Origin: Ktedonobacter robiniae | GTDB lineage: Bacteria > Chloroflexota > Ktedonobacteria > Ktedonobacterales > Ktedonobacteraceae | DNA length: 64,000 nucleotides | Assembly (NCBI RefSeq): GCF_016587375.1 | Contig: NZ_BNJG01000002.1 | Location: 1,860,001-1,924,000 of the forward strand | Direction of reading: 5' to 3' | Shown here: one piece after another, positions 28,178 to 37,427 of the stretch | Position numbering within the stretch: the stretch's first letter is position 1 | How the letters are laid out: each line of letters starts with the position of its first letter | Made by a program: the position numbers and the translations under genes | Notes under the pieces: generated by a model | The model's input: only the letters and a program-made list of their open reading frames with translations | What the model was told of the DNA's origin: nothing | Database searches by the model: none

Positions 28178-29487
28178 GACAGATAAAACCATTCCAATGG
28201 AAAAACTGGTCTGGCACTGTGCAATGTACACCACAGGTCATAGCCAGTCCTGACAATATTGATGCGCTGACAAAACTGGTGAAAGCGCATAATTATCAGG
28301 GTCATCATATACGCGTTGCCGGGTCCGGCCATTCTATGGTCCCGCTGGTGCCCACCAGCGATGTCATCATTTCGTTACAGCGCATCCAGGGGATCAGTGC
28401 CATTGATGGCGAACAGCACACAGCGACCGTCATGGGTGGCACCATTCTGGCACGCCTGGGAGAGGAACTGCTTCACTATCAACTGGCACAGGAGAACCTT
28501 GGAGATATTGTGGTGCAAAGCATTGCGGGCGCAATCAGCACGGGAACACACGGTACAGGTATCCGCTTCGGCAACCTCTCAACGCAAGTAGTAGAACTCA
28601 CGCTGATAACAGCTACAGGAGAGCAGTTAGTCTGCTCTCCTGACCAACAGCCTGAAATATTTCAGGCAGCATTGGTCTCATTGGGTACGTTAGGCATCAT
28701 TATCAAAGTAAAGCTGCGCGTGGTTCCAGCTCACTATCTCCACTATCAGGGCCGTCGTATGCGCCTGGATGATTGTCTTGATAATCTAGAGCAGTACCAG
28801 CAGGAATATAAACACTTTGGTTTCTACTGGTATCCTCATACGCCATGGGTTCATGCAAAATTTTTTCAGGATACAACGGCAACCGCACCTCAAATGATAC
28901 AAATGTCGAACCGGCATTTGCGTAATCCCACCTTTAGACGTCTACTCTACTGGTCGTTCTCAGAAACCTGCCGACACATACCAGCACTCTGTACGCCTAT
29001 CTGCGGGCTGCTCGAAAAAGCGCTTATCGACGTCGAAAAAATCGACTATAGCCATCGCGTCCTCACTTTTACGCCGGGATCTCCACTCCACGAGATGGAA
29101 TACGCCTTACCAGCTGAATGTGCCAGGCAAGCCATGCGGGACATTGCACAATGCATCGAGCGCAACCAATTCAAAGTCCATGGCCCAGTGCAATGTCGCT
29201 TTGGGCGCGCAGACGATATCTGGCTCAGCCCGGCGTATCAACGTGAAACCGCGTATATCGCAGTTCATATGTATCACGCTATGCCCTATCGCCCTTTCTT
29301 TGCGGCCGTCGAAGACATTTTTAAACATTACCAGGGACGACCACATTGGGGTAAATTCCATACGCAGCAAGCAGAACAATTGGCTCAACTCTATCCTCGC
29401 TGGCAGGACTTTCAACGCATCCGCACTAACCTGGACCCGAATGGCATATTTCTCAATAGCTATCTCAAACAGCTTTTAGCACAATAG
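28174..29487 (+). CDS. FAD-linked oxidase, aldonolactone oxidase (ALO/GULO) type
   Basis: 437 aa. The N-terminal FAD-binding (PCMH/VAO) domain has RVAGSGHSMVPL; the His in GSGHS is the usual site of covalent 8-alpha-histidyl FAD. Further FAD-domain motifs are QSIAGAISTGTHGTG and LGTLGIIIKVKL. The C-terminal domain carries RPHWGKFH, matching the HWxK motif of D-arabinono- and L-gulono-lactone oxidases. The start codon overlaps the aldolase stop (ATGA), indicating translational coupling. In this setting it probably oxidises a hydroxyl of an aldolase-derived or peptide intermediate rather than making ascorbate; that is inference. Length is normal for the family. Confidence 0.85.
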   Translation: MRQIKPFQWKNWSGTVQCTPQVIASPDNIDALTKLVKAHNYQGHHIRVAGSGHSMVPLVPTSDVIISLQRIQGISAIDGEQHTATVMGGTILARLGEELLHYQLAQENLGDIVVQSIAGAISTGTHGTGIRFGNLSTQVVELTLITATGEQLVCSPDQQPEIFQAALVSLGTLGIIIKVKLRVVPAHYLHYQGRRMRLDDCLDNLEQYQQEYKHFGFYWYPHTPWVHAKFFQDTTATAPQMIQMSNRHLRNPTFRRLLYWSFSETCRHIPALCTPICGLLEKALIDVEKIDYSHRVLTFTPGSPLHEMEYALPAECARQAMRDIAQCIERNQFKVHGPVQCRFGRADDIWLSPAYQRETAYIAVHMYHAMPYRPFFAAVEDIFKHYQGRPHWGKFHTQQAEQLAQLYPRWQDFQRIRTNLDPNGIFLNSYLKQLLAQ

Positions 29488-29553
29488 CAGTACCTGTTTT
29501 TGAAGGTATCTCTATAAAAAAAGGCGCTGCGGTCATATAAAGGAGATTATTTG

Positions 29554-30660
29554 GTGAAGATTCTCTTTGCCGGTCTTGGAAACTTGAGTTCACAAGTGTT
29601 TGACTTGTTTGTGCTACGTGCCAAACCTGGCGATCAATTTTTAGTAGCAGGACGCAATCAAGCTTATATTCAGGAGCGCTGCCGTTGGACGCACAGTGCC
29701 GCTCTCCATCTCGGCAAATCAATCCATGTCGATACTACCTCCATGGATGTCTGGAATATTGATCAAATGAGTCATATCATTTCCGCATTCCAGCCTGATG
29801 TAATCTTTTCATCAATGGCAATGCTTTCTGCAACGAGCGTTTCTAGACAGATCCCCGATGCTCTTAGTCAGCAGTTACAGAAAGCGCAGGGAGCCTGGAT
29901 GCCAATAACGCTTGCACCCCTCTATAAACTTATGCAGGCAGTACAACAAACAAGAAGAAAAATAATCGTGCTCAATGCGGCTGCTCCAGATAATTTACAC
30001 CCGGTCCTCGCTAAGGTTGGACTGGCACCAACGAGCGGAATTGGGAATCTTGCCAATACCATCTCACCACTACGGCAAGCGATCGCTACTCAACTCCACC
30101 AATCAGTAGAGCACATACAGATCTTTTTCTTTGCACACGCTGACGTATCGCAAATGCTCCGATCAGGGACAACAGGAGGGGTTCCATTCCATCTCACAGC
30201 ATTCTCCAGAGGCGAGGATATTACGTCACAGCTCGATATCCCGGCACTATTTCGCACATTACCACTGACACTAAAGCATGAATATACCCAATTGCTTACA
30301 GCCGCCACAGCAGCAACGATCCTTGAGACGCTTACTACTGAAAATTCGGCCATTACACATGCACCCGGGCCCGATGGCCTTCCAGGAACGTATCCCATAC
30401 AGAGAAAAGCACAGGGAATCGAAGTCATTTTGCCACCAGGACTCACACGTGAAGAGGCCATTCGCATCAATCAAGATGGACTCAGGATGAATGGTATCGA
30501 ATCTATAGCAGATGATGGTACTGTCCATTTTTCGGAAAAACATGCCGCAGTCCTGCAAAACATGCTTGGGTATGATTGTAAACGTTTGCCTCTATCTGAG
30601 GTAGAAAACCGAGCCCATGAATTGCTGACAAAATATAACGCATTTATCAGTCGACACTAA
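29554..30660 (+). CDS. NAD(P)-binding Rossmann-fold protein of unknown specificity
   Basis: 368 aa from a GTG 8 nt after AAAGGAG (a TTG one codon earlier is equally possible). The N-terminus VKILFAGLGNLSSQVFDLF is a beta-alpha-beta nucleotide-binding motif (GLGNLSS). A second region, FQPDVIFSSMAMLSA, resembles the middle of saccharopine/opine or malate dehydrogenase-like folds. The C-terminal half has a conserved-looking GPDGLPGTYPIQ stretch. I cannot place it in a named family. It lies between the flavin oxidase and the exporter, on the same strand with short gaps, so it is taken as a tailoring or precursor enzyme of the cluster. Dehydrogenase activity is a guess. Confidence 0.55.
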   Translation: MKILFAGLGNLSSQVFDLFVLRAKPGDQFLVAGRNQAYIQERCRWTHSAALHLGKSIHVDTTSMDVWNIDQMSHIISAFQPDVIFSSMAMLSATSVSRQIPDALSQQLQKAQGAWMPITLAPLYKLMQAVQQTRRKIIVLNAAAPDNLHPVLAKVGLAPTSGIGNLANTISPLRQAIATQLHQSVEHIQIFFFAHADVSQMLRSGTTGGVPFHLTAFSRGEDITSQLDIPALFRTLPLTLKHEYTQLLTAATAATILETLTTENSAITHAPGPDGLPGTYPIQRKAQGIEVILPPGLTREEAIRINQDGLRMNGIESIADDGTVHFSEKHAAVLQNMLGYDCKRLPLSEVENRAHELLTKYNAFISRH

Positions 30661-30709
30661 CGCCTGGTAATTTCTGATGTGTCTTATTTCCATCTGGAGC
30701 AAACGTCGC

Positions 30710-31936
30710 ATGAAAGATATTGCAACACCTATAACCCTCTCTCAGGAGAACCAACAAAGACTTCGTCAGGCAAGAATCGCGGTCATTGTCCTTTTCTTTA
30801 TCAATGGGACGCTCCTGGCTACCTGGGCAACGCGTATTCCCGATATCCAGGCCCGCATCACCTTATCGGCGGGACAATTAGGGATCGCGTTGTTGGGGGC
30901 TTCACTGGGAGGACTGGTTGCTATGAATATAGCTGGTCGAGTCTCAGCTTCTATTGGTAGTAAAACCATCACAGTGCTGGCAGCACTCTGCCTATGCATA
31001 GTTCTACCTCTTCTTGCCTTAGAACCAAGCCTCCCGCTTTTAATGCTCAACCTTGTATTTTGCGGAGCAAGTAATGGCGCCATGGATGTCACAATGAATA
31101 TGCAAGGAGCCAGTGTAGAGCAGGCATATGGAAAACCTATTTTCAACTCATTCCATGCCTGTTACAGTGCGGGAAGCCTATTTGGCGCCTTTGTTGGAGG
31201 CTTTGTTGCTTCACAGGGACTGAGCCCTTTACTCCATTTCCTCATCGTAGCTACTATTGGGGCAATCAGTGTCCTTGCAATTACCCGCTGGCTCTTATCC
31301 ACACCACCAGTCCAGGAAAACAGGCAGCCCGAGGCAGTCACACGCCGTGAAAAATCTGTCTGGAAATTTAGATTGACTTTCCCATCCCACATCTTACTGT
31401 TGCTGGGTATCCTTGCCTTCTGTGCCTTACTCAGCGAAGGTGCAATGGGAAACTGGAGCGTTGTCTATCTCACCGAAATCGTCCATTCAGGTGCTGGATT
31501 AGCGGCCACAGGTTATGCGGTATTTTCCTTATTCATGGCATTTGGGCGCTTTACCGGTGATTATATGGCTATGCGTCTAGGTCCTGGTGTCTTGGTGCGA
31601 ATCGCCGCTCTCTTTGCAGGCATCGGACTCGGCTTAGGAGTCATCGTACCGTGGACCCCGACAGTTCTGCTAGGCTTCGCATTCATTGGGCTGGGGCTCT
31701 CCATCATCTTCCCGCTTATTTTAAGCGCAGCTAGCCATGTTTCTCAGCAATCAACTGGAGCTACGCTTGCCGCTGTCACAACCTGTGGCTATTGCGGTCT
31801 GCTTATCGGTCCACCAATCATTGGCTTTGTATCCGATAGATTTGGCCTACAAATTGGATTGGCAATGGTCGTTTTTCTCTGTTTTGTGATTGCTCTATTC
31901 GCTCCTGTCACCAATGTTCCCCAACAATCAACCTGA
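30710..31936 (+). CDS. MFS transporter, probable product exporter
   Basis: 408 aa with twelve predicted hydrophobic segments. It has the MFS hallmark LATWATRIPDIQ after helix 1 and the GASNGAMDVTMNMQG region seen in the YbjJ-like subgroup. The start ATG has GGAG 10 nt upstream; an ATG 33 nt earlier lacks this. Being the last plus-strand gene of the biosynthetic run, 50 nt after its neighbour, it is a good candidate for exporting the peptide-polyketide or giving self-resistance. YbjJ-type members are otherwise poorly characterised, so transport of a sugar-like building block cannot be excluded. Confidence 0.8.
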   Translation: MKDIATPITLSQENQQRLRQARIAVIVLFFINGTLLATWATRIPDIQARITLSAGQLGIALLGASLGGLVAMNIAGRVSASIGSKTITVLAALCLCIVLPLLALEPSLPLLMLNLVFCGASNGAMDVTMNMQGASVEQAYGKPIFNSFHACYSAGSLFGAFVGGFVASQGLSPLLHFLIVATIGAISVLAITRWLLSTPPVQENRQPEAVTRREKSVWKFRLTFPSHILLLLGILAFCALLSEGAMGNWSVVYLTEIVHSGAGLAATGYAVFSLFMAFGRFTGDYMAMRLGPGVLVRIAALFAGIGLGLGVIVPWTPTVLLGFAFIGLGLSIIFPLILSAASHVSQQSTGATLAAVTTCGYCGLLIGPPIIGFVSDRFGLQIGLAMVVFLCFVIALFAPVTNVPQQST

Positions 31937-31970
31937 ACACAGGTGATAGATGCCAGGACACACCAAACAG

Positions 31971-32004
31971 CCAGATCTGGCCAAAGAAGACCGACCAGAT
32001 CTGG
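31971..32004. terminator. paired palindromes between convergent genes
   Basis: The 10-bp palindrome CCAGATCTGG occurs twice (31971-31980 and 31995-32004), 14 nt apart. The two copies can pair to form one hairpin in the 76-nt gap between the MFS gene and the convergent HAD gene. A bidirectional terminator is plausible, though no strong T-tract is present. Confidence 0.4.
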
Positions 32005-32012
32005 AATTGCAC

Positions 32013-32723
32013 TCAGCATTCTGCTGTATATTTTTCTTTGACCAATGAGCATGCATCCCCAAAGGAGCGTAATAAAGGATAGCCAGTCATATCAGGATAA
32101 TACGAAGGCCACTCATCCGGCCATAAATCACAGAACCATGCCGCACGATAGGCACACATGCCCAACCGGGCTGCACCCTCTAGTTCGCCACTTCCACCAT
32201 CGCCGATGAAGATAGCCTGCTCCGGTTCTATCGCCATGCGCTTACAGGCAAGGCGATAGATGTGAGGATCCGGCTTGGCGTATCCAACCTGATACGAAAA
32301 TACATAGTCATCAAAGAACGGTGCCAGCGGTGAAGTACTCCATCCCATGGCTTCCTCAGGAGCACAATTGCTGATTACTCCTAGCATTACTCCCGTTTTC
32401 CGTATTTCACGGAGCCCCTCTAAGAGAGCATGGTCAATATGTTTAAAGGGCAGAGCTTTCGTAGCCTGTCTCTCCTGTTCGAGAGCACAAATCACGCGCT
32501 CATCAATCGTATGGTCCAGTGCATGGCAAATCTCACGCAAGACACTGGCAACATCAGGATAGTGCCCAACCATACGTGAATAATGGCGTGCTCGCCATTC
32601 CCGATCCAGAGATTGGGTATCCACACCCAGTAGAGCGGCTGTCGAAGCGAGAGATTGCCTGGGAGAAGTATATTCGGTAATTAATGTTTCATATAAATCA
32701 AAAAAGACAACTTGTAGCGACAC
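32013..32723 (-). CDS. HAD-superfamily hydrolase
   Basis: 236 aa from a GTG start (AAGGA at 7 nt). Motif I is VVFFDLYETLI (nucleophile Asp, second acid replaced by Tyr as in many HAD members: DLYET), motif II is VISNCAP, motif III is the Lys in GYAKPDPHIY, and motif IV is FIGDGGSGELEGA. The alpha-helical cap between motifs I and II is of subclass C1. It probably dephosphorylates a small molecule. It is convergent with the MFS gene, so co-regulation with the NRPS cluster is not indicated, but a role on an aldolase product is possible. The neighbouring IS630 element begins 21 nt from its start codon, which may have replaced its promoter. Confidence 0.82.
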   Translation of the reverse strand: MSLQVVFFDLYETLITEYTSPRQSLASTAALLGVDTQSLDREWRARHYSRMVGHYPDVASVLREICHALDHTIDERVICALEQERQATKALPFKHIDHALLEGLREIRKTGVMLGVISNCAPEEAMGWSTSPLAPFFDDYVFSYQVGYAKPDPHIYRLACKRMAIEPEQAIFIGDGGSGELEGAARLGMCAYRAAWFCDLWPDEWPSYYPDMTGYPLLRSFGDACSLVKEKYTAEC

Positions 32724-32743
32724 GTTTTTTCCTTTTCAGCATA

Positions 32744-33930
32744 CTAGTGTCTAGTTCGGTTAGCTTGTAGGGTAAAGCCGTTGTAATTTCTGGCGAGCGT
32801 CACTGGCAGTAAAGCGCCACGAGATGGTGCAGTGCTTGGCATTGCGTTCCTCTTGCAGAGCTGTGACCTGCTGGCGAAGCTGTTGCTCATCGGCGATGCG
32901 GCGCTGCAAGCAGGAGCGCTGGAACACCCCGATTTCAATCGCGGCCATATTGAGGCAACTGGCATGCTTGGGCGTGGAGTGGAACTCCAGGCGACGCAGG
33001 ATGCGACGGGCTTCCGGAGCCGGAAAGGTCTCATACAGCGCTCCGGGTGTGTGCGTATTCAAGTTGTCTTGGACCACGCGCACATACTCGGCAGACGGAT
33101 AGGCCACGTCCACCAGCCAGCGCATTTGCTCAGCATAGTCCTGCTTGGTCCGCTGGGCGGTCACATGGACCTGCCGCCAGCCTCGTAGTGGCTCAACCAA
33201 GAAGAACAGATTGGCCGTGCCTCGCCGTTGGTACTCGCAGTCAATGCGCTCCGGCTGCCCTGGAGCGGCTGGCACAGGAGGACGCATCTCGGCGTGCAAG
33301 ACCACCGGTTTCTCATCAAAACACACGGTCGGATACAACGGATCATAGGGTTCTGCGTAGAGGTCGAGCACGTCTTCCATAGCGGCTACAAATTCCCCTC
33401 CGACAGCGGGCAGCCACCAGTGTTCGTGCCGCCAGGGCTTGAGTTCATTTTTTTGAGCAGGCGGTGAATGGTATCGAGCGAAATCGTCTCCACAAAGCCG
33501 AGTTCCACCGCCTTGTCGGCCAGCAAGCGCACCGTCCAGTGATCATGCCCATCGGGGGCCGGGCTACAAGCCACGGCGATCAGATGGGCCGTCTGCAACC
33601 CCGAGAGGGCGCTGCGCCGGTGCTGCTGCACCTTATCATGCAAGACGGCCTCCACACCTCCTCGTGCGAAGCGTCCCCGGACGTTGGTCACCGTGGCTTC
33701 ACACACATCGAACGCCTCGGCCAGTTGGGCAGTGCTCCAGCCTTCGGCAGATTTGAGCAGAAGACGGGCGCGCGTGATGGTACGGGCGTTGGCACTTCCT
33801 CGATGCACAAATGCTTCTAACGTGGTGCGTTCCTCTTGGGTCAAGCTGACGGCTGGCTGTCGTGGCATGGGGTTCCCTCCGTTTTTGCTCAGTATACCAC
33901 CTTCCTAGAACCTAACCGAACTAAACACTA
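32744..33930 (-). mobile_element. IS630-family insertion sequence, complete-looking
   Basis: About 1187 bp bounded by imperfect terminal inverted repeats (24 of 27 positions match) starting TAGTGT at the left and its complement at the right, each beginning with TA, as expected for TA target-site duplication. The single transposase gene fills the element; its stop lies inside the left repeat. It has landed immediately upstream of the HAD gene. Confidence 0.85.
32760..33868 (-). CDS. IS630 transposase made by -1 frameshift
   Basis: Two overlapping frames: the first (33868-33386) has HTH domains (STAQLAEAFDVCEATVTNVR), the second holds the DDE catalytic domain with CFDEKP, VQDNLNTH and the C-terminal LNMAAIEI region. 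They join at an A7 run in the coding strand (LLKK then NELKPW), where a -1 shift gives the full-length family sequence of about 370 aa. A7 is a known site for programmed frameshifting or transcript slippage in IS630 elements. The more distant copy at 41377-41950 keeps the same A7, which argues against a simple error. Confidence 0.85.
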
Positions 33931-33996
33931 GTGGTCAGTTCAGGTAGCTTTTAGAGATGCAAACGAGGACGATGGTATTCACACGCTCTCAGGATG

Positions 33997-34401
33997 TTAC
34001 AAACGGCCTTCCGCTTTTCTCCGGTAAACACCTTGATTCTGTTCGGACCATCCTGCTCCAGCCAACCCTTTCGCGTCCACATCCAGCGTCAACGGAAGAG
34101 ATAAACGTATGATCCCCCTTTGTTCGAGCAGCATGAACAGTGCTCCGAGTTCACCAAAACCCTCATAGAGTTTCGTTTGCCAATTATATCTCCATTTGAA
34201 TGCACAGAGAAGATCTACCTGCGCTTCCTGATGTAAGAGAGTCTGAGCATGGAGGAAGGAGTAGAGAGTGCCGTGTCGTTTCGAAGCAATCCAGATATGG
34301 AGATCATTCTCCAATTCTCCCGGCAACTGGCGAATAATCTTCTGACGCAGTTCATCTGAAAAAGGCTGCTCTGGAGTACTCTCATTTTTGCATCGAGACA
34401 T
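33997..34401 (-). CDS. hypothetical protein
   Basis: About 134 aa from an internal ATG; a start 12 codons earlier is also possible, and neither has a strong ribosome-binding site. The composition is soluble, with an amphipathic first half (PGELENDLHIWIASKRHG) and no motif I recognise. The last residues look out of frame: another frame runs past them and ends RPRLHL just before the IS630 end, so the 3' end may be disrupted. It sits between the IS630 element and a degraded STAND-like fragment. Confidence 0.35.
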   Translation of the reverse strand: MSRCKNESTPEQPFSDELRQKIIRQLPGELENDLHIWIASKRHGTLYSFLHAQTLLHQEAQVDLLCAFKWRYNWQTKLYEGFGELGALFMLLEQRGIIRLSLPLTLDVDAKGLAGAGWSEQNQGVYRRKAEGRL

Positions 34402-34714
34402 TCGAAGCTGCCCAGCCTTGTACCTAATCCCATACAAGGAACACTTTGGGAACGTTCACATCAACTCAGCTATTTAGGGATCAAAAACAGGCGAAAACTC
34501 ACATTTTCGTCTGTTTTCTCAAACATATCCCAATCTCTTCCGCTCGATGCTATCAACATGCTATACTTTTAATGTCAGAAAAAACAGGCAAAGAACAGAA
34601 ACAGATAAAAAACATGACCAAAATGGTGGTCTCTATTCCATCCTCTTCCTACACGAGTCAAACCATTATTGCCGAATACTCATATGAATGAGAGTAAGGA
34701 AGGCAGGTAGATGC

Positions 34715-34966
34715 GTGGACCCAATTTCTACGTTCATCTTGACCCAAATAGCAGATACCATAATAGGAACACTCACTAATGATGGCACTCAAGAGATGAT
34801 CTCTAAACTGCAGGGTGATCCAACTAAAAGAGCACTCAAAAAGGCTCTAGGGACAGCTCTCACACTCTATGTAATGAGTCAACCAGAACGTAAAAAAGCG
34901 GTTCAGGAGGAAGAAGTACTCTATAGACAATATATCCTGCTACCAGGAAAACCCCCAAGACCATGA
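34715..34966 (+). pseudogene. N-terminal fragment of a STAND/NACHT-type protein (probable)
   Basis: The reading frame from GTG (VDPISTFILTQIADTIIGTL) followed by DPTKRALKKALGTALTLY resembles the short N-terminal helical domain found ahead of NACHT/STAND ATPases in filamentous bacteria (a DP-x-xRALxxAL motif). The frame ends after about 83 codons with no ATPase, so it is a relic at best. A 39-codon frame (34572-34691) directly upstream overlaps a possible ATG (ATGA). The last ~100 nt overlap an opposing small membrane ORF. Confidence 0.3.
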
Positions 34967-35096
34967 TAAGCAAGGTAAACCTAAAAAGGGGAAAGCCAGA
35001 ACCTTCTGGTTTTACTGGCGGAATAATGCGCTCATTCTGTGTTGACCCCTGGCTCCCTGACATCCCTTGCATATCCGGCTCCCTCTCTGAATACAT
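34860..35096 (-). CDS. small single-pass membrane protein, hypothetical
   Basis: 78 aa. A Ser/Gly/Pro-rich N-terminal region is followed by one strong transmembrane segment (LFRFTLLIMVLGVFLVAGYIVY). The ATG has AGAGGG at 6-nt spacing. The C-terminus after the membrane segment overlaps the opposing STAND-like fragment, so its last residues may be foreign sequence. Function unknown. Confidence 0.4.
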   Translation of the reverse strand: MYSEREPDMQGMSGSQGSTQNERIIPPVKPEGSGFPLFRFTLLIMVLGVFLVAGYIVYRVLLPPEPLFYVLVDSLHRV

Positions 35097-35297
35097 AAAA
35101 TACCCTCTTCTGCTTTTCCAAATACCTGAACAATAATTTGCTATAAGCATAATATATTTTTGTTGAGTAATCTCACGTTTTCCTATAAATCATGGATAGA
35201 TGCTCTCCTTTAAACTAGAAAACGTTTTGCTGCTAAATAGTAATTTTATTTTAAAAGGGTGGTGTATAGGTGGAGAGTTTGAGGGGGTAGGAGCCTC

Positions 35298-35943
35298 TTA
35301 TCCTGCTGGGAATATCTCGATCATGCGTCCAATTTGCTCAATAATTTCCTGGGCGCGTTGCTCCAGCTCTAGCAGGCTCGCAAGCCAGTGATCAGCAGCA
35401 GCGACAATAAATTTATCGGCATTTTCTTCAGGCGGAATACGCAGCGATTCACGCAGGCTCTTCGTGTTACCGCTATCGAATTGTTGCAACATGCGCAGAA
35501 TCGCCATGAGGCTGAAACCACACTTGACAAGCATGCGAATAACCCGCAACCGTCCAAACTCGGCACCTCCATAGAGACGGTAGTGGTTGGTCGTGTCACG
35601 CGGGACGGTGAGCAGGCCGTTGCGCTCCCAATTGCGCAGCATATCAACGGATACATTAAGATGGAGGGCCCGCTTGGCGAATATGCATGGGATGTGGTGA
35701 GGCGTCCATTGTGCGTCCCGCTGCCCAACGCTCAAGAAACTCAAGCGCGGATTCGGCATAGGTGCGTTCGACACGCACCTGAGCAAGATACTGATAAGCA
35801 AACTCCATCGCCATGCCCAGATCGCCATTCGTTCCGCGCGGAATTGGGGCCAGGAACCCGGAGGCTTCATAGAGCCGAATTGTGTTCACGTGGACTCCTA
35901 GCTCTTTCGCCAGGTCGCTCGTGCGAAAAAACGTTGTTCCCAT
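35298..35943 (-). pseudogene. MerR-family regulator with two HTH domains, degraded
   Basis: The N-terminal half starts MGTTFFRTSDLAKELGVHVNT, a MerR winged helix. The C-terminal half has a second one, LNVSVDMLRNWERNGLL, with NHYRLYGGAEFGRLRVI and a helical tail. The two lie in different frames and join near 35672, where one base seems to be lost. In addition the first HTH domain lacks its wing and following helices (RGTN runs straight into GDLGMAME), an internal deletion. Double-MerR proteins of this layout are familiar from Ktedonobacteria. This copy is unlikely to be functional. Confidence 0.7.
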
Positions 35944-36460
35944 ACATCCAATCCTACGACCTTCTACGAGGAAATCTTTTTAACTGGCTGCTAGCCGAGG
36001 AAACCCTCTATACGTTAACCAATGTTGCACTGCATTTCAATAGAGGCTGGTAAACCGTCCTCAATTTGAGAGCGTGTTCGATTCCCGGGGCCTGCGCCCT
36101 CTCGCGTCAGGAATTCGCGCAGCTTCCGCGAGCAAGCGGTCGTGATGGGAATCAGGCACACTTTCAATGGGAAACTGGTGACTTTTGTGGGAAACTCTTC
36201 CTGAAAAGATTCCCGCCGTAGTTTTTTTACAAGAGGCCTGTAGCTTTCCTGATCCCAAACAACGACTTCCCCTGCTCTATACTGACCCTCTGCTATTACA
36301 GGAAGCGAGCGAGAAAGCTCCGGTCTTTTAAGCTGGAGATGAATCGCTCTTCCTTGTTTTTGGGCGGATTGGGTCGGGGTGATAGGTCGGGTCATCCCAT
36401 GCCAGGTACGCATCTAAAGCCCGGCGCACTATTTCCGCTTCAGATAAATTTTCCTCTGAT
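35944..36460. other. non-coding or scrambled stretch
   Basis: Contains a 132-codon minus-strand open frame without ribosome-binding site or recognisable motif, which I do not call. It separates the MerR relic from a truncated MFS relic and is probably rearranged sequence. Confidence 0.35.
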
Positions 36461-37256
36461 GATGGCACTCTCTTTCGGCCAGCAAATGGGGCTGGAATTC
36501 GCCACTGGTGATTGGGGCCGGTGGGACGAGTATACTCGCGTTGAGCGTGCTAGTGCTCGTCGAGCAGCGTACCATCTCACCTATCATTGATTTCTCACTC
36601 TTGCGGCACAGGGTCTTTCTTTCGGCCAACATCAGTCTCCTCTTGAGTCTTCTGGCCCTGTTCTCTGTCAATGTGCTGTTGCCTTTCTACCTGGAGGAGT
36701 TGCACGGCTTCTCGCTTGAGCAGGCAGGGTTCCTGTTGACGCCGCTCCCGATCACCCTGGCAATGGTTGCTCCCCTGGCAGGCAGACTTTCTGATCGCAT
36801 CGGCACGCGTGGGCTAGCCACAGGAGGATTAGTTGTTGCTTGCATCGGGCTGATCCTCCTCTGTCAGCTTGATGCGCGAAGTTCAATGTGGGCAATCATC
36901 TGGCGGCTCGTCGTGATTGGTGTGGGCCGGGCTCTATTCCAGGCACCCAATAACAGTGCCTTGTTGAAAAGTGCTCCTCTCAAACAGCAAGGCAGTGCGG
37001 CCGGGTCATGGCAACCAGTCGTATCATCGGTCAGAGTGTGAGTGTCGCACTGGCTGGTGCCATTTTTGCAGGGAGTGGTGGTGCGACTGCGGGCTCTCTG
37101 CTTTTGCGGTCCAATCATCTCTCGCCCGTCGTAGTAGTTCTGGTACAGATCTTTTTGCAAGGCTTACGAGCTACATTTCTCACCTGCGCGACCATTGCTG
37201 CTCTTGGGGTGTTCACATCACTCACGCGTGGAAAGGAAGAACATGGAGAAAGATAG
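36461..37256 (+). pseudogene. C-terminal part of a DHA2-type MFS drug exporter, truncated and frameshifted
   Basis: Homology begins in mid-protein (a helix resembling ALTQGQQWGWTSPLVIG, itself partly out of frame), runs through ISPIIDFSLLRHRVF and LAGRLSDRIGTRGLATGG, and breaks at G3 (37003-37005), where G4 would continue AAGVMATSRIIGQSV. The N-terminal half of the transporter is absent and nothing upstream supplies it. So this is a relic even if the single-base break is an error. Confidence 0.75.
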
Positions 37257-37427
37257 GAACGGAATGACCACTATCGCTTGTTCTGCGGTGATGATCCAGC
37301 CGTCACATTCCTTCATTGCGTTTCGTCATAGGAGTGACTTCAAGACGTGAGAGCGCATGACCAGAAGGTTATGCGCGTGATACCTCAGTGTCATAGCGCT
37401 TGAACCACATAGACAAAGGAGAAAATT

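Noticed and set aside
31971..32004. Restriction-site-like palindromes as an integration footprint
   Set aside because: Their position between convergent genes and ability to pair make a terminator the simpler explanation.
36080..36110. tRNA-like GTTCGATTCCC motif
   Set aside because: Flanking bases cannot form the 5-bp T stem or an acceptor stem; no anticodon arm upstream.
36015..36413. 132-codon minus-strand open frame
   Set aside because: No ribosome-binding site, no motif, and odd composition in rearranged sequence.
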